Virus record (IMG/VR): IMGVR_UViG_3300043427_000599
Location: 1-32,937 of that record
Direction: 5' to 3' (one strand)
DNA from: a virus
Length of the DNA stretch: 32,937 bases
Shown here: piece after piece, positions 23,433-29,769 of the stretch
Position numbering within the stretch: position 1 is the first letter of the stretch
Layout: each line of letters starts with the position of its first letter
Translations under genes and position numbers: made by a program
Notes under the pieces: model-generated
Database searches by the model: none
What the model saw: the letters and a program-made list of their open reading frames with translations, nothing else
Told to the model about the DNA's origin: nothing

Positions 23433-23817
23433 AGTAGGCAGCAAGATCCTAGACCGGGTGCTGCCTGACCCGGCTGCAGCCGCGAAGGCGAAGGCAGAGC
23501 TCGCGCAGCTGGAGCAGAACGGCGAGCTCCAGAAGATGGCCAACGAGACCAAGCTCTTCGAGATCGAGCAGAACAATCTGACCGACAGGCTGAAGGCCGA
23601 CATGGCCAGCGACTCCTGGCTGTCGAAGAACATCAGGCCGATGACGCTGATCGCTATTCTCGCCGGGTACTTCACCTTCGCGATGATGAGCGCGTTCAAG
23701 ATGGATACGAACCAGGCTTACGTCGAGTTGCTTGGCCAGTGGGGCATGTTGATCATGTCGTTCTATTTTGGTGGCCGCACGCTCGAGAAGATCATCGATA
23801 TGAAAGCGAAGAAATGA
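23404..23817 (+). CDS. Holin, GTA-type three-TM family (137 aa)
   Basis: Has the pattern of the gene-transfer-agent holin family. An Asn/Lys/Glu helix (22-70) is followed by DSWLSKNIRPMTLI (70-83), hydrophobic helices at about 80-98 and 105-122, and the ending FYFGGRTLEK. In the known family this protein makes the inner-membrane hole that lets the endolysin out. It starts at ATG 23404 (or 23407) inside the previous gene and overlaps the endolysin start by ATGA. Together with the spike base it is the second gene here of a type best known from gene transfer agents. Confidence 0.85.
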   Translation: MMLPLGPLLEVGSKILDRVLPDPAAAAKAKAELAQLEQNGELQKMANETKLFEIEQNNLTDRLKADMASDSWLSKNIRPMTLIAILAGYFTFAMMSAFKMDTNQAYVELLGQWGMLIMSFYFGGRTLEKIIDMKAKK

Positions 23818-24347
23818 AAGAGAACTTCGACTCCGCGCTGGCGGCAGTGCTGCACCATGAGGGCGGCTACGTCAACCATCCGAGCGATCCTGGCGGCATG
23901 ACCAACCTGGGCGTCACCAAGCGCGTCTGGGAAGAATGGGTCAAGCGACCGGTCGACGAGGCCGAGATGCGCAGCCTGACGCCTGAGATGGTGGCGCCGC
24001 TCTACAAGACTCGGTATTGGGATCGGGTGCGGGGCGACGACCTGCCGGCCGGCGTCGACTATTGCGTGTTCGACTGCGGCATCAACTCGGGGCCAGGCCG
24101 TGCGGTCAAGTTCCTGCAGCAGGTGGTCGGCGCCGATGATGACGGGGTGATCGGGCCTGGCACGCTGCGGGCCGTCTTGGCCATGCCTGCTGAAGAGATC
24201 GTGGCCCGGTATCAAGCTAGGCGGCTGGAGTTCCTCCAGGCGCTGCCGACCTGGGATACGTTCGGCAAGGGATGGGGCCGGCGGGTGACCGAGGTGGCCA
24301 GCGCCGCCGGCAAGATGACAGACTCAGGCAGCAGCAACCTGGCCTGA
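23814..24347 (+). CDS. Endolysin, GH108 N-acetylmuramidase (177 aa)
   Basis: Cleaves cell-wall glycan for lysis. The GH108 signature HHEGGYVNHPSDPGGMTNLG lies at residues 14-33, with catalytic Glu at E16. The C-terminal half (about 90-177) with VFDCGINSGPGRAVKFLQQ and DDGVIGPGTLRAV is the associated peptidoglycan-binding region (PG_binding_3 type). No signal peptide is seen, so release depends on the holin. The start at ATG 23814 overlaps the holin stop; the frame is open upstream from 23739 inside the holin gene. Its 3' end overlaps the convergent gene by 24 bases. Confidence 0.92.
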   Translation: MKENFDSALAAVLHHEGGYVNHPSDPGGMTNLGVTKRVWEEWVKRPVDEAEMRSLTPEMVAPLYKTRYWDRVRGDDLPAGVDYCVFDCGINSGPGRAVKFLQQVVGADDDGVIGPGTLRAVLAMPAEEIVARYQARRLEFLQALPTWDTFGKGWGRRVTEVASAAGKMTDSGSSNLA

Positions 24348-25418
24348 TTCCGCAGCCCGTTCCTCGGGCGTAAGGGAGGCCCCCAGCGCGGCCAGGCGCT
24401 GGTTGTACTTCGCCATGTGGATCGGCTTCAACGCCAGCGGCAGGCGCCCCAGCTGCCCTTCGTTGACTTCCCGAAGCTCGCGCAGCTTCGTCATCCTAGT
24501 GCGAGCAGCAGCGCGGCCAGCCCTGGCGGTCTTGTCACCGAGCGCCTCATAGGCTTCGTACCATCCTTCGATCGTAGGATAGGTGGCCAGCGGCTCACCC
24601 TTGCCAGGCACCATTAGCGGGAACCCAGGATGCCGTGGCGGGTTGCCTGACTCAGCGATGATTGCCTCGCGCTCGAGCTCTTCCTCGGTGACCTCCTCGA
24701 CCTCGATCACCTCAAGCCCTGCCTCCTGCGCCTGGTCGCGCAGTTGCTCGACGGTGTCGGCCATCTGCTCGGCGATGACTATCGGGTCGCTGGTCTGCAC
24801 CACGGGCTCGGCCTCGACCGGTGGCGGCGCGATAGCGTCAAGCGGGTTGGCTGGCTTCGCGGGCGTGATGTCGCGCACTTTGCGGGGCTCATCGCTCGGA
24901 TAGTCCTGGGCCTCCTCTGCGGTGATCAAACCCTTGAGCACGTCAGGGAACGCATCGCGCAGGGCAAAGCCGCGAGCCCGCATCTGCAGCATCCGCTTGG
25001 GATATGCCTGCCAGGGGCCGGCCTTGCCCCACAGCCCTGCCCGCCTGGCATCCTCGACGCTGAACTTGGCGACGACCGGCATCCGGCCCTTGCGCCTGGC
25101 GATACAGACCGCCACCGGGTTGGCCGTGCCTTCGCCATCAATGTGCTCATCGACGCCCTCGCAGATCGGCGAGGCCTGCACCAAAGCGAGCGCAGCGTCA
25201 CCGTATACGCTTGGCTTCCCGTTGATCACGGCGATGTTCTGGAGCGCCTGCATCGGGGCCAGGCCGATCTCATAGCCCCACTGAACGCAGACCAGGATGT
25301 CTGCGGGTTTACCCTGGTATGCCTTGGGAACCATCGAGCTCGCAGCCAGGTGCTCACTGAACTGCATGGCCTCGGTCAGGGTGGCGGGGGCGAACCCGCG
25401 ATGGGTAGTTAGTTGCAT
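24324..25418 (-). CDS. RecT-like single-strand annealing protein (364 aa)
   Basis: The N-terminal 150 residues follow the RecT-family pattern: LTEAMQFSEHLAASSMVPKAY, ILVCVQWGYEIGLAPMQALQ, NIAVINGKPSVYGDAALALV, and MLQMRARGFALRDAFPDVLKG. The C-terminal half is a different, acidic helical region (about 180-260) and a basic end. Paired with the exonuclease two genes upstream, it would anneal 3' single strands in recombination-dependent replication or repair. AGGAG precedes its ATG; the start overlaps the upstream stop by 10 bases. Confidence 0.8.
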   Translation of the reverse strand: MQLTTHRGFAPATLTEAMQFSEHLAASSMVPKAYQGKPADILVCVQWGYEIGLAPMQALQNIAVINGKPSVYGDAALALVQASPICEGVDEHIDGEGTANPVAVCIARRKGRMPVVAKFSVEDARRAGLWGKAGPWQAYPKRMLQMRARGFALRDAFPDVLKGLITAEEAQDYPSDEPRKVRDITPAKPANPLDAIAPPPVEAEPVVQTSDPIVIAEQMADTVEQLRDQAQEAGLEVIEVEEVTEEELEREAIIAESGNPPRHPGFPLMVPGKGEPLATYPTIEGWYEAYEALGDKTARAGRAAARTRMTKLRELREVNEGQLGRLPLALKPIHMAKYNQRLAALGASLTPEERAAESGQVAAA

Positions 25419-25651
25419 GTCTGATCTCCTGCAGGCAGGAATGCCTTGATGGTCTCAAGCACCAGCGCGGCCATCGAGTCGACGACCTCGGTCGCCTCCT
25501 CTTCGCTGGCCAGGTGCATCGCGTTCAGGACGGCGCGAACGGCGCGATCGTGGGCTACTTGTAGGTCGGTCATTGGAGTCTCCAGTTCGGCAAGAATTGC
25601 CATGTAAGCGAATCGGTCGAAGGCTGTCCCGTCAGAAAAAATCGAGCTCAT
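25409..25651 (-). CDS. Hypothetical acidic small protein (80 aa)
   Basis: An 80-residue helical, acidic protein lying between the annealing protein and the exonuclease and overlapping both (ATGA at its start). No motif recognised. In phages, short proteins in this place sometimes inhibit host nucleases or assist the recombinase, but nothing in this sequence shows that. An internal ATG 26 codons in (MTDLQVAHDRAVRAV) is an alternative start. Confidence 0.65.
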   Translation of the reverse strand: MSSIFSDGTAFDRFAYMAILAELETPMTDLQVAHDRAVRAVLNAMHLASEEEATEVVDSMAALVLETIKAFLPAGDQTCN

Positions 25652-26604
25652 TGCTTAATCTCCTTGATAGTCAGTGTGGACTGGCGCACGCTGTGTGCGG
25701 CCTTGGCGGGCACCATCTTGGCTGCGGTGGCAGCGTAGTTGCGCATCGGCCACTTGACCTCGATGCTCCCAGCGATGCCGCGATTGCAAGTGCGGAGCAT
25801 GGTCTTCAATTTTTTCTCTGCCTCTTCCTGGTCGGCTGCAGCCTTGGTGATTCTCTGCTTGGCGTCGAGCACTTCCCGCGCCAGGCGCTCGCCTTCTGTA
25901 CCCAGATCAATCGATGCTTCGTCGGCCTGCGGGAACATGCGATCCGCATCCTTTGTGTTGAGCGGCTGATACCAGTCGATGATCTGCTTCTTCTTCCAAA
26001 TATCGAGCCGGCGCTGAAAGTCGGTGGCCAGGCCATAGATCCGGTCGACGAGCGGCTGGTGCGGGGCGAACAGGAACAACCGTAGTTCGGTGCCTCGATA
26101 GAGCACGGCAATGCAGCCCCAACGGGCCTGGACGATATCCATCTGAGCTTGCAGCTGGATCGGGCCACGGTAGAGCGCCGGCGTGTCTTCCGGGCTGACG
26201 CTGGTGAGCTTGGCCTCGAGCACGCCAGTGCCCGCGAGCTCGATCTGATCCTGGCCGATGACGTAGATTCCGGCGTCAGGGTCAGTGGTGATGATCTGCC
26301 CGCCACCGTCAGCGGTGCCGTCCAGCGAACAGCAGAGCGGAACGTCAGGGTGGAACTTGGCCTCGGGGTGATCGGTTACCAGGTCGATCAGGCGCAGCCG
26401 GCGGGCCGCTTCACGCAGGATGACGGGCTCGAGCTCATTGCCCCAGGCCATCGCTTCATTGCCTTCAGTGCGTACATTCTCGCCTTGCATGGCACCGATA
26501 CTGTACTGAAGTTCATCGTTCGGGCTGCGGTACTTCGACAGGCCCATGAGCGCCGGCAAGCGGCTGGCGCTGAGCATGTCATCGGGGGTTACTTTGCTGA
26601 CCAT
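25648..26604 (-). CDS. YqaJ-like exonuclease (318 aa)
   Basis: Nuclease of the lambda-exonuclease/YqaJ type, which digests 5' strands to expose 3' tails for the annealing protein. Motifs in order: SASRLPALMGLSKY (12-25), GNELEPVILREA (55-66), CSLDGTAD (92-99) with catalytic-type Asp95, VLEAKLTS (128-135) holding the E-x-K pair (E130, K132), and YRGPIQLQAQMDI with a conserved Gln. A charged helical C-terminal extension (from 230) may bind DNA or its partner. AGGAG lies upstream of the ATG. Confidence 0.9.
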   Translation of the reverse strand: MVSKVTPDDMLSASRLPALMGLSKYRSPNDELQYSIGAMQGENVRTEGNEAMAWGNELEPVILREAARRLRLIDLVTDHPEAKFHPDVPLCCSLDGTADGGGQIITTDPDAGIYVIGQDQIELAGTGVLEAKLTSVSPEDTPALYRGPIQLQAQMDIVQARWGCIAVLYRGTELRLFLFAPHQPLVDRIYGLATDFQRRLDIWKKKQIIDWYQPLNTKDADRMFPQADEASIDLGTEGERLAREVLDAKQRITKAAADQEEAEKKLKTMLRTCNRGIAGSIEVKWPMRNYAATAAKMVPAKAAHSVRQSTLTIKEIKQ

Positions 26605-26613
26605 GTTGTGCTC

Positions 26614-26958
26614 CTAGAAGATGCGAAACAGTTCGATCGATTGATCGTTAAGCGTAGTGCGATACGAGCTCGCGCCCCAGAGTTTGTGAGCGATCGCGCA
26701 GACGCTGTGTTGCAGGATGCCAGCGTCAAATTCACCGGCCGGGATGACGATCGCCTCGCCGACCTTGAGCGGCTCTATGATCGGGCGCAGGTATGAGCTC
26801 CGGGCGCCCTGCGGGTACAAACTGTTGCGCCTTTTGTTTTCAGGGGCTATCTGCAGTTCGCCGTGCTCATCACCCTCTGGCGTGATGACCTTGTACCGGC
26901 ACTGCAGTGCATCGAGAGTCTTGAGCGCGTGTATCAGCGCCTTATCTTTGATCAGCAT
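26614..26958 (-). CDS. Hypothetical phage protein (114 aa)
   Basis: 114 residues, mixed alpha/beta, with a charged middle and a C-terminal stretch GASSYRTTLNDQSIELFRI that could be a small DNA-interacting fold, though no helix-turn-helix is certain. It has a strong Shine-Dalgarno sequence (AGGAGGA) and overlaps the upstream gene by 17 bases. Similar short proteins ahead of exonuclease genes are seen in other phages; the role is not known to me. Confidence 0.7.
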   Translation of the reverse strand: MLIKDKALIHALKTLDALQCRYKVITPEGDEHGELQIAPENKRRNSLYPQGARSSYLRPIIEPLKVGEAIVIPAGEFDAGILQHSVCAIAHKLWGASSYRTTLNDQSIELFRIF

Positions 26959-27250
26959 GGTGCTCCTCCTGTAGAGCGTAGACCCGCACGACTCGAGCGT
27001 GCGCAGCCGGGTGAAGCGCCTCGGTGTACCCGATGGCGCGGAACTGGCGGGTGCGGAAGACCGCGCCCAGCAAGCTAGGGTGAGTGCCAGGCGGCAACGT
27101 CACGGCATCGCGAACTTCGTTAATGCTGACGAACCCGTGCCGGCGTGCGTACACGATGGCTGCTGCCCGACACCGCTCGAGCAACTCACCATGCTGCACC
27201 TCGAACAGTCCCAGCTGCTGCTCTTTGATTGTCCGACCGTCGAGGCTCAT
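26942..27250 (-). CDS. Hypothetical phage protein, possible winged-helix domain (102 aa)
   Basis: 102 residues. A helical segment CRAAAIVYARRHGFVSINEVRDAV (about 27-50) with the G.vs.nevRdav turn suggests a small winged-helix domain, followed by LLGAVFRTRQFRAIGYTEA and a terminal strand ARVVRVYAL. This arrangement is common in phage early operons. DNA binding is an inference. The start is coupled to the upstream gene by ATGA at 27247-27250. Confidence 0.7.
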   Translation of the reverse strand: MSLDGRTIKEQQLGLFEVQHGELLERCRAAAIVYARRHGFVSINEVRDAVTLPPGTHPSLLGAVFRTRQFRAIGYTEALHPAAHARVVRVYALQEEHHADQR

Positions 27251-27441
27251 AGCGCGAGCCCCAGCAGCACGACAGCTACGACGCAGACGATCGCGATGAA
27301 CCCGTCAGACAGTCGGCGCTTGCCGGGTTTGCGGAGCAGCCAGTATTGAATCTCGAGCTCCTCCCAGGTTGGTTTCGGGCGGTGCTCGGGATGGTAGTTG
27401 TTCCCGATGGGAACCTTCGACAGGGGTTTGCTCTCACGCAT
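27247..27441 (-). CDS. Small membrane protein with C-terminal TM (64 aa)
   Basis: 64 residues: a basic/polar N-terminus (RPKPTWEELEIQYWLLRKPG, 21-40) and a membrane segment at about 47-64 (GFIAIVCVVAVVLLGLAL) reaching the C-terminus. The frame is open further upstream, but that part runs opposite the coding logic of the recombinase gene, so ATG 27441 (8 bases inside the recombinase end) is taken as the start. A tail-anchored topology is likely. Function unknown. Confidence 0.65.
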   Translation of the reverse strand: MRESKPLSKVPIGNNYHPEHRPKPTWEELEIQYWLLRKPGKRRLSDGFIAIVCVVAVVLLGLAL

Positions 27442-28081
27442 TGCAGGCCTCCAGCAGGTTGCGAACTTGCGACGGCGCCCAGTTGGTGCCACCGCGAGGG
27501 GTTGCGATACCGCGTGCTTGCAGGGCTGCAGCGATCTCGCGAAGGGTGGTGCAGCCGGCACGCTGGATGTCGGCCACGATCGGCGCCAGGCGCGTAGCGT
27601 AGGCACTGGCACGGGCCTGGATGGCAGCGATACCGGCGGCGCTGCCGCGCTCGGGGGTCGGGCACCCGAGTTTCACGCCACGGGCCTTGGCGGCCTGCAG
27701 GGCGGCTTTGGTGCGGCGGCTGATCTCCTCGCGCTCATGCTGGGCGACGACTGCGCGGATGCCGAACTCGAGGGTGCCGGCGTGCGGCATGTCGGCAGCG
27801 ACGATCTGCACGCCAGAGTCGCGGAGCGTCAGCAGGAACGCAGCCTGGCGGGATAGGCGGTCGATCTTGGCGATCAGCAGGGCGGCGCCGGTACGCTTGC
27901 ACAGTGCGATGGCTGCGGCCAGCTGCGGGCGGTCATCGTTCTTGCCAGACTCGATCTCGGTGAACGAGTGGGTGATGTCTGCAGCGTACTGCTTGACGGC
28001 GGCTTGCTGGGCCTCAAGGCCAAGGCCTGACTGGCCCTGGCGCTCGGTCGACACGCGGAAGTAAGCGACGAACTTGGTCAT
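27434..28081 (-). CDS. Serine recombinase (resolvase/invertase type, 215 aa)
   Basis: Small serine recombinase. YFRVSTERQ puts the catalytic Ser at residue 11. ESGKNDDRPQL (44-54) and AKIDRLSR (71-78) carry the active-site Arg residues, and VVAQHEREEISRRTKAALQAAKARG is the linking E helix. A C-terminal helix-turn-helix (about 175-215, TTLREIAAALQARGIATPRGG) binds DNA. It could resolve multimers, invert a segment or integrate the genome. No obvious crossover site or inverted repeats were found by eye. AGAGGA precedes the ATG. Confidence 0.9.
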   Translation of the reverse strand: MTKFVAYFRVSTERQGQSGLGLEAQQAAVKQYAADITHSFTEIESGKNDDRPQLAAAIALCKRTGAALLIAKIDRLSRQAAFLLTLRDSGVQIVAADMPHAGTLEFGIRAVVAQHEREEISRRTKAALQAAKARGVKLGCPTPERGSAAGIAAIQARASAYATRLAPIVADIQRAGCTTLREIAAALQARGIATPRGGTNWAPSQVRNLLEACNA

Positions 28082-28099
28082 GGTGTCCTCTATCTGGGA

Positions 28100-28213
28100 T
28101 CAGCGGATGACGAACGGAGCCAGCAGGAGCACGGGCAGCAGCGCCCAGGGTGATCCGGTGGCTGCAGCGGCGCCGAAGCCGGCGCCAAGTGCAATAAATG
28201 CAAGGGTGCGCAT
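28100..28213 (-). CDS. 37-residue hydrophobic peptide
   Basis: A 37-residue frame with two hydrophobic stretches (LAFIALGAGFGAAAA and WALLPVLLLAPFVI), starting two bases after the stop of the upstream gene and ending 18 bases before the recombinase start. It fills an otherwise empty slot in the leftward operon. Real translation is plausible from the tight spacing. Function unknown; a membrane peptide. Confidence 0.45.
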   Translation of the reverse strand: MRTLAFIALGAGFGAAAATGSPWALLPVLLLAPFVIR

Positions 28214-28215
28214 GA

Positions 28216-28407
28216 TCAGCTGCGGTCGATCAGGAACTTGCTGACTTGGGTGCTGTGCAGACTGACGCGCTTGTACTCAATGCGGCGCTCGACGCCAGAC
28301 ACGACCAGAACCGGGTCAAGGACTACGACGTAGCCAGGTAACACGGTGGAGGCATTGGCACGGTAGCCAGAGTTCCACAGAGATTGGACGGCTTGATCAA
28401 CTCGCAT
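28216..28407 (-). CDS. Hypothetical protein, first gene of the leftward operon (63 aa)
   Basis: 63 residues, beta-rich in the middle (GYVVVLDPVLVVSGVERRIEY), basic, with no membrane segment. It is the promoter-proximal gene of the leftward operon and has a strong AGAGGAGT ribosome site eight bases before its ATG. No family recognised. Confidence 0.65.
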   Translation of the reverse strand: MRVDQAVQSLWNSGYRANASTVLPGYVVVLDPVLVVSGVERRIEYKRVSLHSTQVSKFLIDRS

Positions 28408-28598
28408 GTTCAGACTCCTCTTTCTGGGTTGTCTGCGATATCACTGCGATACCGCTGAAACGAATACTGACACGGTTCTTTTGCGGCTGTCAAATACCCA
28501 ATCGGCCAGGAAGCACTAGGGCAAACCCTAACCTGTTGCTTTTCGACTGCGCTGCCGGGTGTATCATTGCGCGATCACAACGATACAAAGGAAGGCCG
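28408..28598. promoter_or_regulatory. Divergent control region between leftward and rightward early operons
   Basis: On the - strand TTGACA (perfect -35, + coordinates 28488-28493) lies 18 bp from a weak CAGTAT -10 (28464-28469), pointing at the leftward operon. Between it and that operon are two direct copies of CTGCGATA, at 28433-28440 and 28444-28451, exactly 11 bp apart, a spacing expected for a regulator bound on one DNA face. For the rightward side TATCAT (28562-28567) may be a -10, but no well-spaced -35 was found. The ribbon-helix-helix protein encoded next door is the obvious candidate binder (inference). Confidence 0.5.
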
Positions 28599-28787
28599 AT
28601 GGAGATCGAGCCCTACAAGCCTTTCATGGTGCGGCTGAAGCCGACTACCAGGGAGATGCTGGACAAGGCCGCTGAAGACCAGCGCCGGAGTCGGGCAAGC
28701 ATCATTGACGAGCTCATTCGCACGCATCTGTCGAGCCGCTACAGCGACGTGCATCAGCGCATTGAGCGGCTATTGGCACAGCGATGA
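28599..28787 (+). CDS. Ribbon-helix-helix (Arc/MetJ-type) regulator (62 aa)
   Basis: 62 residues. A short strand PFMVRLKP (8-15) is followed by helix TREMLDKAAEDQ, turn RRSR, and helix ASIIDELIRTHLSSRY, the Arc repressor layout in which dimers insert the strand in the DNA major groove. A C-terminal extra helix (VHQRIERLLAQR) may oligomerise. The start is ATG 28599 with AAAGGAAGG upstream; the open frame reaches 28536 but lacks a ribosome site. It is the only clear transcription-factor candidate in the genome and is the first rightward gene. Confidence 0.82.
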   Translation: MEIEPYKPFMVRLKPTTREMLDKAAEDQRRSRASIIDELIRTHLSSRYSDVHQRIERLLAQR

Positions 28788-28975
28788 TCAAGCGAGTGCG
28801 CAACCTGCAGCCTGGCCAGATCTTCACCTTGAAGCGCACGGGTGAGCGATACGTCTTCATCCGGCGGTGCCATGAGACACCTGGCGGCACCCGGCATGTC
28901 GTGCGGAAGGTCGGTTGCGGGCGAGAGAGAAGCCTGCACCACAGTTGCCACGTCATACAGGTGGCGCCGCGGTGA
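28784..28975 (+). CDS. Hypothetical small basic protein (63 aa)
   Basis: 63 residues, basic, likely a small beta barrel: NLQPGQIFTLKRTGERYVFI, RHVVRKV, then SLHHSCHVIQVAPR. Similar short proteins with the L.pG..F...rtGe.Y pattern occur in phage early regions; the function is not known to me. It overlaps the regulator stop by ATGA and the RusA start by GTGA. Confidence 0.7.
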   Translation: MIKRVRNLQPGQIFTLKRTGERYVFIRRCHETPGGTRHVVRKVGCGRERSLHHSCHVIQVAPR

Positions 28976-29397
28976 GCCTGGCGGTCTACTTCACGATCGA
29001 CGGCCAGGCGGTCGGCAAGGGCCGGCCACGGGTTAGTACGATCGCAGGCAGGCCGAGGATGTACACGCCGGCGAAGACGGTGGCCTGGGAGAAGCTGGTC
29101 GCCGAGGCCGCGGGCAACGCGATGGGCAACGTGCTGCCGTCACCGCATCCGTGGGCGGTGCGGATCGTGATCTTCGCGCCGATCCCTGCCAGCTGGTCAA
29201 AGAAGCGCCAGGAGGCCGCAAAGCGTGGCGATGAGGTTCCGGGCAAGCCGGATCTCGACAACGTCGCCAAGGCGATCCTAGACGCTTGCAACGGCATCAT
29301 CTACATCGACGACAAGCAGGTGGCGCGGTTACGCATTGAGAAGGCGTACAGCACCGATCCAAGAACCGAGGTTTATGCGCATGAGGTCATCAGGTGA
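28972..29397 (+). CDS. rusA: RusA-family Holliday junction resolvase (141 aa)
   Basis: Cuts Holliday junctions or branched DNA before packaging. The hallmark GKPDLDNVAKAILDACNG (91-108) holds the catalytic Asp pair D94/D96, and D113/D114 follow in YIDDKQV. The N-terminus VYFTIDGQAVGKGRPRV is the typical first strand with a basic loop. The start is GTG 28972 in a GTGA overlap; the frame extends to 28915 but only by reading inside the previous gene. With the exonuclease and annealing protein it completes a recombination set. Confidence 0.92.
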   Translation: MSLAVYFTIDGQAVGKGRPRVSTIAGRPRMYTPAKTVAWEKLVAEAAGNAMGNVLPSPHPWAVRIVIFAPIPASWSKKRQEAAKRGDEVPGKPDLDNVAKAILDACNGIIYIDDKQVARLRIEKAYSTDPRTEVYAHEVIR

Positions 29398-29636
29398 ATG
29401 AAGGGACAAGGTGGTGCAGTCACTGTCAGCAGCGGGGAGGCCTCGCAGGAGGTCATTGGAAGGTCAGCATTGGAGGCTGGCATCGGCGCTGGCAGTGTGG
29501 ATCTTGCGTGTCGCGGATGCGGGAGCGTGCATCCCAACGCCAGGGTGATCAGTCTGCCGGATGGCCGATCGGTTGGGAGTCAGAGCGAAGCGTACCGAGC
29601 TTATTGCGAGGCAAGGTGGGCGATGACGCTGCCTGA
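29394..29636 (+). CDS. Small zinc-ribbon protein overlapping the next gene in another frame (80 aa)
   Basis: GTG 29394 forms the usual GTGA overlap with the RusA stop. Residues 7-40 are a convincing four-Cys zinc ribbon: WCSHCQQ (C8, C11) and WQCGSC (C35, C38) around basic/aromatic residues. After residue about 45 the sequence turns into low-information Arg/Ser/Gly text, while the frame one base later becomes protein-like. Either the two genes overlap by 140-240 bases, or one product is made by a +1 frameshift near 29500-29525, or there is an indel. Confidence 0.55.
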   Translation: MNEGTRWCSHCQQRGGLAGGHWKVSIGGWHRRWQCGSCVSRMRERASQRQGDQSAGWPIGWESERSVPSLLRGKVGDDAA

Positions 29637-29769
29637 CAAGGTCGGCCCGCGGTCAACGAAGATGACGAAGGCCAGGTACCTGCTCGAGGTGCAGAAGCAC
29701 CGCGGGGAGGTTGCAGCGTACAAGCTGCGGCAGATGATGGTGGGAATGTGGAAGTCGAAGTCGATCTGA
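29398..29769 (+). CDS. Hypothetical phage protein, overlapping frame (up to 123 aa)
   Basis: The open frame starts at ATG 29398, but the protein-like part begins near residue 34, where a GTG at 29497 could be the true start: CRGCGSVHPNARVISLPDG, then SEAYRAYCEARWAMTLPDK and a helical basic end (ARYLLEVQKHRG...LRQMMVGMWK). This is typical of small phage early proteins acting near replication genes, of unknown role. The first 33 residues look like the shadow of the zinc-ribbon gene. The stop overlaps the replication gene ATG (TGATG). Confidence 0.6.
   Translation: MKGQGGAVTVSSGEASQEVIGRSALEAGIGAGSVDLACRGCGSVHPNARVISLPDGRSVGSQSEAYRAYCEARWAMTLPDKVGPRSTKMTKARYLLEVQKHRGEVAAYKLRQMMVGMWKSKSI

Noticed and set aside
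24355-24369. GCCCG/CGGGC hairpin near the convergent gene ends
   Set aside because: No T run on either strand and it lies within the coding part of the - strand gene; not supportable as a bidirectional terminator.
28536-28567. TTGCTT ... TATCAT as a rightward promoter
   Set aside because: Spacing of 20 bp between the boxes is too long for a normal sigma70 promoter; only the TATCAT box is kept as a weak candidate.
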